Source: Helopsaltes ochotensis (lineage: Eukaryota; Chordata; Aves; Passeriformes; Locustellidae). From it: a DNA stretch of 64,000 nt. The stretch spans positions 186,001 to 250,000 of the forward strand of contig VXBM01000099.1 in the NCBI GenBank assembly GCA_013400155.1. The letters are read 5' to 3'. Position 1 is the stretch's first letter, and each line of letters begins with the position of its first letter. Positions 45,106 to 57,247 of the stretch are shown here, one piece after another. The notes under the pieces are model-generated. The model was not told the origin of the DNA. It did no database searches and was given only the letters and a program-made list of their open reading frames with translations. A program made the translations under genes and the position numbers.

Positions 45106-47052
45106 CCCACCCCAGTTTGCCAGCACTCCCCAGCCTGCCAGGAAGGTGTGGTAAGGAAAAAAACAGGGTAACTTTTGAGGTTCTTTCAGCCTACATTTAA
45201 TAGGATTTTGCAAGTTAGATTTATAGAGTAGTCCAGTTTCTCAAAAATATCACGGCATATATTCTGCATCCTTGCATTTTCCTCTCTCTTGCATTCTTTC
45301 ACAGCCTAACCCCACACAACCACATCTTGCCTCCCAAGGACCAGTCTTCCCATAAGGACTCAGGCCTGGTCTGGGAAGGTTCTTGCGGCTTCTTCTCAAA
45401 GAGCTCTCACGATTCTGGAATTTTCCCATTAATTTCTCAGTGGTGTCACATCTCTGAAGGAAAACAGGGACAAGACATGAATGACATATTTAGCAGCTCT
45501 GCAAGCTTTCCTTCTTTCCCTGCATCCCTGCTCATTATTTGGAACACATCACTTGTTCCCTTTCAGAATTAACCTGTGTTAATCTGTCGGTCATCTCCCA
45601 CCCTGTCCTGTGTTGTATTTCCTTCCCAACATTTCCTTTAATCAATATTCCCTCCAGACACACTAAGTGCAGTTCTTTTTATAAACGAATCTGCTCTCAC
45701 CCAGGAGATCTGACATTCAGACAAACTAAACGTCCCTCTTCATCTAAATAATTTAAGGGATCTGCATCCCTTATCAAAGACTAATATATCAGGCACTGCA
45801 AACAAGGCACCTTCATTGTTCTTCAGTGCACATTTAAATTACATTCCCTGCTTGGCAGAAGAGCTCTGTCAAGAGCCATAGTGACTCAAAGATTTCTTCA
45901 CAGAGTTGTTGCACCATAAAAAACACCAGCACAAGTCTCCCAACAGAAATAGCTGTTGTGATCACCTGCCCCAATGTGCAGCCCAGCAAAAAGGAAAATC
46001 ACCCAGAATAGTCATGGCCAGACACCATCTCATAATTGCGCTCATGTAAAACTTCCAAGACTTAAGTCTCCCCTCATCTTCAGATAAATTTTGAATTAGC
46101 CTCCCTAATGAGATTACATTTTTCATTTAACCAGGAATTTATGTCCTCAGCTTCCAGTCACCAAATATTACATCTGTTCAGATAGTGATGCCTTTGTTCT
46201 CAAAAAATCTCTTTCTCATTTCAACTCTGAGAACATCACCTCTGACCTCTTTTTAAAAAAAAAAGTTTAAGCTTGAGGCAGGTTTCTCCTTGCTTGTATT
46301 TCCGCACAAGCTGTCTTTGGAATAGTGTTTCTAAATGCTGGATATCAGAGTGAGAACAAACTCCACCTACACAGATATACCCCACAGAGTTTTTCTGATG
46401 TCTTTCCTCCTCTCCTGCAAATGTGACCTCCAGGGCACAGCCTTTTGATCCTCTGTCCTTTCTCTGGTTGTGGATGGACACCAGCTCTGCACAACGGCTG
46501 GTGTCAGGGGAAGCTGAGATCTGCAACAGCTTCTGAGGAAAAACTTTGAGGCTGGTCCATTGAGGATAAGAAAAAAAGCCAGAACTTATGATACAGAGAG
46601 CAGACTTTAGATCCAAACTTTTCAGCCTGGAGTGATGTCCATGACCTCTTTTTTAAGATAAGACTTTCAGGAAGGAGAAGCCATTAGTGGTGATCAGAGC
46701 TGTTTACTGTACACAGAGCTACATCTGAAGAAAAATGAAATTTCTCCTTTCAGATGATGGTACCCAGGGTAATCTCTCTTACTTACGAAAACAACTTACA
46801 AGGTGCTGGGAAAATCTTCATGTCTCCTCATCATTCCCCCTGCCTGGGTGCACCACATTCACTGTAAGAGTATTGAAAAAGATAACCACAAAACATTATC
46901 CTGTCTTTAACAACAACAAATGTAAGCACTGAGGAAGGTAGTCAGTACCAATCACTTTAGGAGAAGCATTAATAAAATGAACTGCACAGAAAGAAAGCTG
47001 CTTCTTCATACATTTGCTGAAGTCTGAAGCAAACGGGCATATTTTCTTCCAG
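45106..47052. other. Unique sequence, no gene recognised
   Basis: Contains a 126-codon minus ORF (46236-46616) without a recognisable domain and an A-run near 46255. Confidence 0.4.
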
Positions 47053-47205
47053 AACTACAGGGCTGAAACAAAGTACTTTGCAGAGACAGAACAGCTGAAC
47101 CAGAAGAATGAGAAAATTTTATGCCACTTCAGCCCCCACAGCCAACCTGCCCCACCTGAGGCCTTTCACTTCATAATTTGTCCTCTGAAACTGAAGCTCT
47201 CTTAG
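47053..47205 (+). other. Terminal-exon-like segment, 50 codons plus stop
   Basis: The acceptor gcatattttcttccag ends at 47052. The phase-0 frame reads NYRAETKYFAETEQLNQKNE, a charged helical-looking stretch, then a Pro/His segment and a stop ending at 47205. No family recognised. Chance is a serious alternative. Confidence 0.18.
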
Positions 47206-49098
47206 TCAGTGTCATGGAAACAGAGACAGGAGAACAAGTCCCCTCACCGGATACAACTTGCATCCTTCTCTTTTCCATGAAGAGGGGCCAGGGAGTGCCT
47301 GATGATCCCAACATGTGGAAACATCACTTTTGGGGACATTTTCTGTTTTAATTGAGAGGGAGACTTTCTATCATGACGAGGCAGTGCAAGGACTGTACCA
47401 CTAATTTCAATGCTTTAATGTTAATGAAGGAGAGCTGTTGCTGTCTAAGCTAATAAGGGATTTTTTTCACTGTGCCATTTGTATAGTAGAAGGATTTGTA
47501 AAATAGCTTCATGATAGATAACTGTACTGCTGGAGTTTCCTTAGTTTGTCATTTCATACAAAAGGATCTCAGCCACCATAAAATTAAATTTCTCCACATT
47601 GCAATTGTTCAGCAATGAGACAAACCAAATTTTCTGCTAATTGAATGCAGTGAGCTACTTATACATTCATAGCGAGCTGGTGCTTTCAGCACCACAGCGC
47701 TCTGACTCTGCAGGAGCCTTCCCAGCAGCAGTGTTGAGCCAGCAGAGCTGGTGTGGAGCTGGCACAGCCACCAAGTCACCCACAGAGCTGTTAGCATTGG
47801 CTGGGAGCCCAAGATGCCACCTTGGTTCTTGGTAGGGACATAGGTTTCCTTTACTTCCTTCCTTCTACTTCCCAGCCTGTTCTCTTGGGAATGTTTTCTG
47901 GAAATTGCTCTCCTTGCTTTGCAGAAACAGGACTAGACAGCCTAAAACACTCCCTGATTCCTCCGACCCACCACTGGCTGAAGATTACATTTTGCTAGAT
48001 CATTATCCTCCTCAACTTCAGAGCATAATTATTCAGAAACTTCTAATATGCAAGTTTCTCAACACAATTCCTCATTGCCTGGCACTAAATGAAAAGAACA
48101 TCTCGAGGTAAGGCACCCTTCATGAATGCCTGTGCTTTGCCTTCCTTGCTGCAGTGGGGATGCTCTCTGGATTGAAGTGAGCATTCCACAGAGCACCCTG
48201 ATCCTCTCCCAACAGTCAAAGAAATGCCAAATCTCAGCCTCTCTCTCTACATACTTGATTAGATTTCTCCAGTGTTTGACAGACTCTGATGTTAATCCCA
48301 GACACCCTTTCTTTAAAATCCTATCCCTCTCCTTGAGTTCTGTAACCTATGTTTGTCCACTTTTCCTGGCCCTGTGTTCCCTGGTGTTGCTGATATAACA
48401 CTCAGTGTCTGCAGTCCGACCCCAGTGAAATACCAGTGCTTTGGTCCTGTTTTGTTCCAGGCTATCCTGCTTCCTTCACCAGTGAATTACCCTTTCACAT
48501 GAGTCTTTCAAAAGGAGAAAATGTGTCAGCTTTCATCTTTTCCATTATTTAAGAACTAGAAGGTAATAAAAAGAAGAACAAGACATAAGAAATGAAGCCA
48601 GCTCATAACCATACAGGGAAATTTGCATCCTGCCAGCTGACATGTAACCAGGGTCACACAACTGCATTCCACAAATCTATTTCATATTCACTGTTGTCAA
48701 ATTTGCCACATCAGTCTAAGTTCCAAGACTTCTTAATAAGCCACTTACAGCCCCAGCTACTAGAATTATCCTGTTTAAAAATTTCCGGCTTTCATTTTCT
48801 GAAAGTACTTTTCTCATCTCCATGGTTGCACGGAGCAGCTTGAAGCAAGTATACATTGAACTCAAAATAACATATGTTTAAAAAAGCCTTATAATTTCAA
48901 TCCTCTTATGATCTCTGAGTAATAGATTTGATATTTTTCAAAACTTACATTTGGACAGATTGGATGTTAAATGTGTCTGTGAGTCTGTACATACATGTGT
49001 ACACGTACATGTGCTCATGCCCATCTTTTCAGACACGATCTATCCAAAGGGACGTAGATGAAAATGAAGAGAAACACAGCAGTGCTTTCAAAGATTAA
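47206..49098. other. Unique sequence, no gene recognised
   Basis: A short alternating purine-pyrimidine stretch rich in ACATGTGTACACGTACATGT words lies near 48992-49014. No repeat family recognised. Confidence 0.4.
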
Positions 49099-49458
49099 TT
49101 TGGGAAGACACCCATTCCAGTTCTATATATTGCATTGTTAAGAATAGAAGCAATCCACAAATGCCTGAAAGCCCCAGAAAAACAGGCTGCTAAGAAAGTG
49201 TTTACTGTCAGAGAAAAGAAGAGCAATTTCCAGTTGACTTACTGTGTGAGGAATCAAAAAGCAATGGTTAAAGGCTGTCAGAGGCCGAAAGCATGGGCTT
49301 TCTATCCTCTAATCACTAACTTGGACAATACATTTGAACTAGGTTTCTACAGGTACGAAGGTATCCAAACTTTTACTGATGGCAAATTCCCCAGAAAGAT
49401 TGATATTGCTGTGGGTCTACCCCTACTCTCCCTGTATGGAGAGAACAGGTACCAATAA
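49099..49458 (+). other. Open AT-rich frame (about 119 codons) with internal splice-like site
   Basis: Stop-free from 49099 to 49455 with a balanced, protein-like composition (KAPEKQAAKKVFTVREKKSN; later YEGIQTFTDGKFPRKIDIAV). TTTCTACAG|GTACGA at about 49352 could act as acceptor or donor, and GAACAG|GTACCA lies near the end. No conserved domain recognised. It might be an exon, a decayed retrocopy, or chance. Confidence 0.22.
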
Positions 49459-51199
49459 GTTCCTGTTCCAGAAACTATCCTGCTGCTTGGTCGGTGGGTG
49501 GCCAGAAGGTGAATTGGGTTCCTCAGAATGGAAAACTTGGGTCGCCTATTAATGATGAAATTAATTATATGCACAGCATTTCAGGGAAGTGCGTTCAGAC
49601 CTTTTGCAGCCCTTCATATCAAGGTCAGTTTTATTCTCCATATACAATGGTGAGCTCTGCTGAAAGCTGTGCAAGCTGCCAGCAGGACTCTGCTCACACT
49701 GGCCATCCATTAATCCACTGAGTAGTTTAGTCACTCACAACATTCTATTTCCGCTTTATACTTTCACTATTGTCTTTTATACTTCCTGTATTCCAGGACT
49801 ATTATGGGCTCTTTTATTAACACATACACGCAGGGATGAGATTTAATCTCTTTAATTTATTATCTATTGTATTCCTAGTAAACCTTTCTTTGCAATATCC
49901 AGGCAGCACCCTGACAGTAAATCACTGCTGGAAGATACTACAAAACTGCAAAGTATTCTTTATTAAATGTTTTATTTTATTACCAAAACTCTTCAAATGT
50001 CCTTAATATATTTTTCAAGCTGTTTTCATTTGGAGGTGAAATGGCTGATCCTTGAAAAGCTTTTGTCTTAGTGCTTAAACCAGAGAAATCTGTATTCACA
50101 CCTAGGTGAATTTCCCATGGTTTGCAATAACAGAGATTATTGACATTTTCACTGGTTGCTATGGAGAGGGTCACTGCACATATTTAGTAGCCTAGGAATT
50201 GAACGTGTCCAAAGGGTCTCATGAAGGATGGCTTGGTCTTGCAAAAGGGTTTCGAGTTTTGGCCAAGAGCTGACCTAGGTTCTGTCATGGAGGGAACTGC
50301 AGCTTCTAAAGTTAAGAAGAAATAAATGAATCAAGGTCTTGCAGAGAAAGTCACACATTTCTTGAGGAGTGGAATCTGGGACACCACAACCAGTGGAGTT
50401 CTTGGCTCCAAGACTCCAAAGGGGGCTTTACTCCCTGCAAGCCTGGCTCAGTACAAAGCTTTTCTCCAAGACACAAAGCAGTGCCCAGGAGGGCATCCAG
50501 CTGCAGCACAGCCTCACCACAGCCTGACCTGCCATGAGATGTTGTTACACTGCACCTGCCCACAGCTGCCTGTGCAACTCCTCAAGGCCAGTTCTTCCAG
50601 AACCATCTCAGGAGCCCTCTGAAAACTGGAGCCAGAGCCAAGCTGCCAACCTGTTTATTGATGAGCTGCTCCTCAGAGGGACTAAATGAAATATCTGCTG
50701 GGAAAGACCTCACCAAACTGAGAGCATTAGCTGGGCTCAGCATGTTTTTTGTCCCTTCTGGTACCCATTCTGACTGTCACTTTGCCACAATGCAGTATAT
50801 TAGTGATGTATTTCTATAAAGCAAGATGAAAAATACGGGCATTATTCTAGGCTGTTCTTGGATTCTTTGGAGTGGAATTGACTTTCCAAACTGCCTAGAC
50901 CTTTTAGTTTGATGTAGCACCATTAGCAACCATAAGGATTAACCACCTCTCAAAGGAAACAAACCTCCATATAAATGTCTTTGGTTTTAATATGGTTTTT
51001 AGGCCAGGACTTTTTTTTATTATATAGCCAATGTTTATCCTATATGTGCACTTCCAGACTAAGTTTCTCTAACCTTTTCAAGCTCCAGTTTTCAAGACGA
51101 ATTCTTTACTTAATAGCCACAATCATAATTTCTACTAGGACTTCTTATAATTCATATATTTAATTTTTAACTGGAAAAAAGTTATTGAATTTCTCTTAT
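49459..51199. other. Unique sequence, no gene recognised
   Basis: Short ORFs only. T-run near 51010. No repeats identified. Confidence 0.45.
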
Positions 51200-51290
51200 G
51201 AGGCCTAAAGGCAGCCAAGAGTTTACAGGATTTAAACCCAGGGGTCCTGAGTCTTGTTCTGTCTTAAGCTCCATGACTACAGCAGTCAAA
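51200..51290 (-). mobile_element. Possible MIR-type SINE relic
   Basis: ACAGGATTTAAACCCAGGGG, then TCCTGAGTCTTGTTCTGTCT and TAAGCTCCATGACTAC matches the antisense MIR order (gggatttgaacccaggtctcctgactcc - agtgctttaaccactagac). The minus 139-codon ORF crossing here is then explained as a by-product. Confidence 0.45.
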
Positions 51291-53109
51291 CCCAAGAGAC
51301 TCATGAAGTCTGCCATCAGCCTCCCCATGAAGCGGGCAACTGTTCCAGGATGCCACATTTTTAGCAAGCTTTGTTGCCAGCATGGTGTCTTCAAGGTTTC
51401 AGAAAGTTCAGGCCACACACTGGGCGAAGGGCTCATCTGTTCCCTCCCAAGGGTATCTGTGCCACCCGTGCCTCCCTCTGCTGGAGTGAGGCAGAGCAAG
51501 ATGCAAGCTCTGTGCCTATGAAATTCAGGGACAAGACTCACTTTCAAGTGACACAACCAGTTCTGAAATGTCAGAACAACCCAGGAAATTGCCTTTCTCA
51601 AGAATAGCTGCTGAGGGTGAACCCCTGCAAGGCTGAAGCGATGGCACTCAAGAGTAGGTCATAGTCCAGAGGCACAGCCAGGACAGTTTCTCCTTTTCCC
51701 CTCCAACGCTCACAGCCCACATGGCTCATAGTACCAAGGAGCACTGAGGCACAGAAGGACTCCCCACTGACAGCAACAAGCTGAAAGCCTTGGTTTCTGA
51801 CCTGTGCCTTTTCACCCCCACCTTCCTCCTCCCTTAGATGAGAATCCAAATAACCCACTCATACCCACAAGAGGGTTTGCCATAGAGACTGGGGAATGCC
51901 AAGAAGACATTTGCTTTTCCTCATTTCTAAATTCTGGTCTCCTAGTTCCTTTTTATGCCCTGCCACCCCTGATACTACCCACAGCAGAGCTGCAGTCCAG
52001 TCCACCCATATCCCACCAGCAAGCAGTGGAGTGGGAGATGGTACCTGTCCAGAAAAGCATAAAGGCAAAGTGCAGGTTCACCCTGCCTTGGGTGATGGCA
52101 ACTGAGCATCCCTCTTCCATTAGGGCTATGATTTCTTGGTGCCTTCAAGTTAACTGCAAGTTGTCCCTTGCAGTCAGGTCACTGCAGCCATCTCCTACAG
52201 GCTGTAGCTGCTGCCCAGAGCAGCTGTGAGCCATGAACAGCAGCTGGTGGGAGGCACAGCTGTCTGACAGCTCCATGAATTGGGCAGCCCTGAGCACACC
52301 AGAGCTGGGAATGAGGCCCCTGCTCTGTCACCAGTCTGAAATGGAGTTCCATTTTTCCAAAAAATCCACAGATGGAGCCGTGGCTATATCAATGCAGGTT
52401 CCCCCTGCAAAACACACCCTGTGCACACACAGCATCTCTGCTGCCTTGGGCAGTGCAGAGCCCAGGGCCCCCAGCAGCTGGGAGGAAAGGTTTATCCAGC
52501 CAGGGGGCCCAGTGGGGACTGACCGCCCCCACAGAAGACCGGGTGCCTTGAATGTCTTTCTCCTGTGGAAAAGCTTTTCCCTGAAGTCATTTACAATGTG
52601 AACACTGTTTCTGTCTGTTCTCGTTCTCCCCACAGAAAATCCCTGCTTTTAACAAAGACTTGAAAAGGGAGAGAGAAAAGGGCTGGCCATGTCAAAGGCT
52701 ACTATTATTACTGCCTCCTTGTGACAGGCGCAGGGGAAGGTGCCTGCTTAAATTTCTAAGACAGACAGACAATGATAGGTAGCAGATGGATGGACGGGCT
52801 CCTGCTGGGAGCAGACAATGAATTTCATTTTGTTACAGCACATCTACTGCAGAAGGGGGATGATACTGCAGTATGTGTGCCAAGTTCCCTTCACTGGAAT
52901 GGATCCTGCACAGACCAGACTCGCACGCAGCAGAGATTTTATATATTAAACAGGAAAGAAAAAGGGCTGACTTACAGCTTTTGTCTTCAAAATCCATTCA
53001 CAGTAAAAACCTAATGGGAAAAGGAAGACTGTCCCACTTTTTGCAGCGCCAGGAGATGCTTTCGACATGACCAGTCCCTCAAGACGCCTCAGAGGTTTGC
53101 ACAGAAATC
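51291..53109. other. Unique sequence, no gene recognised
   Basis: The largest frame is 141 codons (51804-52229, plus), overlapped by minus ORFs and without a domain. GC content rises toward the CpG island at 53.1 kb. Confidence 0.4.
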
Positions 53110-53400
53110 GCTTTTCTCGTCAGCGGAGCACGAGCGCTCATTGACGGAAAGTTGGGAGCGCCGAGCAGCCGGGGCTGGCGGCAGCGGGCACAGCGGGCAC
53201 CTCCCGGCGGGGACAGCCCGGAGCAGCCCCCTCCCCTGCAGCCCACCCCGCTCCTCCGAGCTGTGCCGAGCTCCGAGAAGCCTCGGGGCTGCAGCCCTCA
53301 CGTTTTGCAGCAGTCCCCTCGCTGTCACCGCCGCCGTCCCCTGCTGTCCCCTTCCTCCCCGATCCATCACATCCAGCCACCTGCAGTCAAGGTGAGATGT
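53110..53400 (+). promoter_or_regulatory. CpG island, likely promoter and non-coding first exon
   Basis: About thirty CpGs occur in 290 bp of strongly GC-rich sequence, with CCGCCGCCG, CCCCTCCCC and CCACCCCGC Sp1-like words. This is the clearest CpG island of the window. It ends at TCAAG|GTGAGA (donor GT at 53392-53393). That is the expected layout of a TATA-less CpG-island promoter with an untranslated first exon transcribed rightward. ORFs exist in several frames on both strands, as expected for GC-rich DNA. Direction is inferred from the donor. Bidirectional transcription is possible. Confidence 0.6.
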
Positions 53401-53783
53401 GAGTGACACGGGGAAAGGGGGAGGGAGGACTTCTGCTTGAGTCATCCCAGGCACCGCAAGGCCTTTTAAATTATGTTGCCGGTTTGAAAATGGGTTTAGA
53501 GCCTTTTCGTGGTAAATTTGAGTCTAAGCACGCTGCTTTCGCTGTCTCTGAAATACGGTGTGTACACACACATAAATATCTCCAGGCTGCAACCAAGCCC
53601 ATCCATCCCCATCCCGTGGCTCCCTATTAGCTCCAATGTCCTGGCATGTAGCCTAAAGACCTTTCAAGTGATGCATTTGGGAATGATTGGTTATTATCTA
53701 TAAGAAAAATAATTCCCTGGGCTGGGGGAGGCAATTCAGCAATGAAGACTAACTAACATCATCCACCTTTGTCTGCTTTTCAG
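53401..53783. other. Possible first intron of the CpG-island transcript
   Basis: Lies between the donor at 53392 and the acceptor tract ctttgtctgcttttcag ending at 53783. No repeats. Confidence 0.3.
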
Positions 53784-53933
53784 CTTCAAGAAGTTCCCTA
53801 AATGACATCCCTGCACAGCAGAGAGATGGAGAGCGCTCCTGACCAGTGCCTGATCTGGAGAGCACCTCATCCTTGTCAAGTCCAGCTGGACCATCCTGTT
53901 GAGGCTGTTACTCCTCATGTAAAAGCCCTTTAA
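53784..53933 (+). other. Exon-like segment with a 43-codon ORF
   Basis: The strong acceptor ends at 53783. An ATG at 53802 with A at -3 opens a 43-codon ORF (MTSLHSREMESAPDQCLIWR at its start) ending in TAA at 53931-53933. A moderate donor, CAT|GTAAAA (GT at 53919), would instead leave the ORF in phase 0 after 39 codons and join in frame to 57109. It may be a second exon of a coding gene, a lncRNA exon carrying a micro-ORF, or chance. Confidence 0.25.
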
Positions 53934-54138
53934 GCACTAGAGTTGCTTCTCCATGTGTTTTGTGCTATTAGTATGCAAGCCACCTGTGTGTCCCCTCAAA
54001 CTTTAGAACCAAATCCATCTCTCACTGCAGCCCTTGCAATGTCACTGATGGCCCCCGGCACTGGAGGCTTTCTGTGTCTCACTACTTAGGACCAGCTAAA
54101 TATCAGCTTTTGACTCTCAGAGTATACCGTGTCAGAGT

Positions 54139-54174
54139 ATAAAATATAAAATAGACATAAAATATAAAATACAA
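54139..54174. repeat. 18-bp AT-rich tandem duplication
   Basis: ATAAAATATAAAATAGAC is followed by ATAAAATATAAAATACAA. Two copies of an AT-rich unit, near-identical. Confidence 0.92.
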
Positions 54175-57108
54175 AGGAGAGTGCTGTCCTCAGTGAAAGG
54201 AGTTAACTCCTTCAGCTCTGGAAAATATTTTAATATTAAGGCAACTCATTCTAATAAGCACAGAAACTCAAAAACATGTAAGGCTGAAGGCAAGATGTAG
54301 GAGGGCACAGAGGTAAGGAAGTTAGCATGGAGCCCCTCCTGAGTTTTTTGCAACCTATTCCAAGCAACATTGATCCCTTTCCTTCCCAAGAAAGGTCCAG
54401 CCCTTGTTTTCAAGCCCAGACCAACACACATTGCAGTCCCTTAGGGGACTGCATGCCAGTCCCTTAACCTGGCCAGGGAACAGTAACTCTTGCTCCCGAC
54501 CCGCACTGGTGGAGTGAACAGGGTGCTTTCTACGGGGAGTGCCCGAGGGAATGAGCTTGGAGGTGCACTAACAGCACCATCATCCCACAGTGTGAGACAC
54601 CAGAGACTGGGCATTCCCGGGAGGGCTCCCATCACATCTCAGTGAGCCCTGAGCAGCCCGGGGCTGAACCCTGGGATCTTGGCTGGCCCCCTTTGCAGGG
54701 AGGGTGGTGCAGATCTGTGCTCTCAGCTCCCTGCAGACACATCTCAGGGAGCAGCTGCAGAGCACTCTGAGCTGGGATGGATCTGGTGACCACCACTGTG
54801 ATCTGCCCCATGCCAGTGACAGCCTGCACACCCCACAGTTTAATTACCAGCAGGTATATTGTTCTCCAGAGACCAAAGGCAGCTGCTCACTGCTGATGGC
54901 AAGGACTGCTCTGGTTTGCAGCAGAATTGAGTACTCCAGGTGCACATCCTTTGAGCACATGTCCTACTTCCCGTGCCTTTGTCCACATTCCTGTGGAAAT
55001 CTTGCAGGCACTGAATACCAACATCTAAAACAGCAGAAGGTCCATAGCTGCTCAAAAACTTTTGCTCTTCTTTCCCCTCATACATTGCCTGATCATTTGA
55101 TCCCACTTTTGCTTTGTAATAAGGAGAATAAGGACAATGTTAAGGAAATGAGATGTGACAAATGACCTTCCCTATAAACTCCATGGGCAGAAAACGAGGT
55201 TGAGCAATAAATTAGAAAGTACCTGTCAGAGCTGCCCTTCCAGATCACTTGGAACCACAAGGGAGGAATTGCAGCTATCACCACAGCAATTCTGCAGACT
55301 ATTTTATATTGACTTTAAAGTACTACTGAGTGGATGGTACCAGAAGTGAAAATGGGTATGGATGGAGTGGAACCATATGTACTGTCACTGATTACCCTTC
55401 CTAAAGAGACTCTGAGATTCAATGGGAGAAAAAAGATCCTGCTTTTTTTAGTGGCAGTGACCCCTAAGGGCAGGAGTGCCTGCATCCTCCCGGTAGTTCT
55501 CATTCTCACTAGAAAGACAGAGGAGTTTGGTGTAACCTTGCAAGTAAAATCTTCTACAAGACATCCATCAGCAGTCAGTTTTAGTAGTCAAATTACAATA
55601 GGTGGCTCACATTTTCATGCAAAGCAACTATTCCCATAAAAGAATTAGAAAACATGAACTGAAGAACTGAAGTTGCAATACTGTTTGACTTTTGGAAGGG
55701 GTTTTTTTATTTTCTTGCCTGGTACAAAGATCTTTTAACTTGCAAGTTGAAGCAATTTATCTTCATGATGCCACCTGCTGACCACAGGGAAAAGGTCACT
55801 GCTGTTACCAGTGACAGCATCCCAGCAGAACATCCTCCCGTAGCATTCCTCCTCCTCCTCTCCCTCTTTCAAGAGAAGGTCAAGCATCACCTCTCCTCCA
55901 GGGAGGAGTGACTTCTAACATTTCCTCTTTGCATTAGGAGCAGTTAATGGAAATGGTAATAAATCACCCTTCATGTTCTCATACAGACAGTTACAGCGAG
56001 CAAAAACCATCTGCCTGTCTGGACTCCCACAAGGAGCCATGAGATAAGGGGGGAAAAATCATCTTCGTCACACAAACCTCAATTTTTAATCCACAGCATG
56101 ACTGAAACCCCTAGTCCAAGCCTCTTTCACTCCTGTCCTGGAGGAGATGCTGGGGGAATCTTTTGTGTGGCATTGTGAGCTGTGTCATAGCAGTGTGTCA
56201 CTGCTCTGGACAGAGTCACTGCACGCCATATCCTCACAGACCCAAACAGGGGTATAAAGAATTTATGATCTCAATGTAAAGGACAAGCTGGGAGTGGGAA
56301 AACCCACATCAGATGGTTGACTGAGATCACAGTGCAAAGCCACACCTCAGCTGGACACAGTCATACCCACCCACAGCCCCAGCACACAGTGCCACCCCCC
56401 AGGCTGCAAAACTCATCAGCTTTCCTGCACTTAGACTTGGAACAGGGTGTGGGGAGTATGGAAGTGTTGCCCTGATTTTTGCAGCCTTTCTGATGTGTTT
56501 CTTAGCTTTTAGAATGGAGTCAGAATCCTCAATGTTTAGGTAGTGCTTTGTCGTTCTCACGCTGGTGTATCTGTAAGATAAGGTTTGTTTGGGAAATGGA
56601 TTGGTAAACATCACATACCTTTGGATGCAAATTGTACTGACTGACCGTCAGCTGGGCCAGTGGAGATGAGAGGTGTTCACCTTCTCATCCAATCCCTGGC
56701 ATGGACCTGCGGTCTACTTAAGAAAGAAAGAATAAACAAAGGCCCTCTTTTGGGTCCTTCTCCTCATCGAGTGTCCTGTGTGGTTCTTGCTGAGCTGAAC
56801 AGCCCACATGGAAGAGTCCCTGCCTCTGCAAGGAGGTGCAGAATAGGATTATCCTCCTAATCTACATAAAGATGGTACAGGAGCACAGGGCAAGAAGACA
56901 GGAAGTGGTAAAGGCAAGCTACATCCAGTCCCTGCTTCCTTTTTCAGATGGATTTTGAATTCAACAGGAAAAACAGAAGACAAATTCAGGTGCCTGGTCA
57001 AATGAAGGAGACATGCAAACATTTTAAAGTCTCTGACAACAGCAGTGATGTTAGTGCAGTACAGGTGCCAGCTGTGGAGCTCTGTTAATGAATTTCCTTC
57101 TCTCTCAG
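54175..57108. other. Unique sequence, no gene recognised
   Basis: A plus frame at about 54736-54853 (THLREQLQSTLSWDGSGDHH ... QFNYQQ) lies between tccctgcag and CAG|GTATAT, a further weak exon candidate within a 153-codon ORF (54704-55165). The stretch 56700-56815, with AATAAA followed by a T/C-rich GTCCTGTGTGG segment, faintly recalls an LTR R/U5 end but has no definable termini. Confidence 0.3.
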
Positions 57109-57247
57109 ACATTAATGGATGCCACAGACTGGCAGTACAACATATTTGAAACCCCATATGACTGTTCATGGCATTTTTTAGGCAAAGCTGGTGGTACTTG
57201 TATTTTATCACCTCGTTTTTGTTATTATAAGTCATTTCATTTACAAG
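57109..57247 (+). other. Exon-like segment, phase 0 to 1
   Basis: The acceptor tttccttctctctcag ends at 57108. The frame is open for 46 codons plus one base up to ACAAG|GTATGT, a strong donor (GT at 57248). The peptide begins TLMDATDWQYNIFETPYDCS and is aromatic- and Cys-rich, less typical of soluble protein. Its outgoing phase 1 matches the entry phase of the better candidate at 60105-60248. No family recognised. Confidence 0.22.

Noticed and set aside
56655..56815. Endogenous retrovirus LTR end
   Set aside because: AATAAA followed by a T/C-rich segment is suggestive, but no TG...CA termini, primer-binding site, partner LTR or coding remnant could be found.
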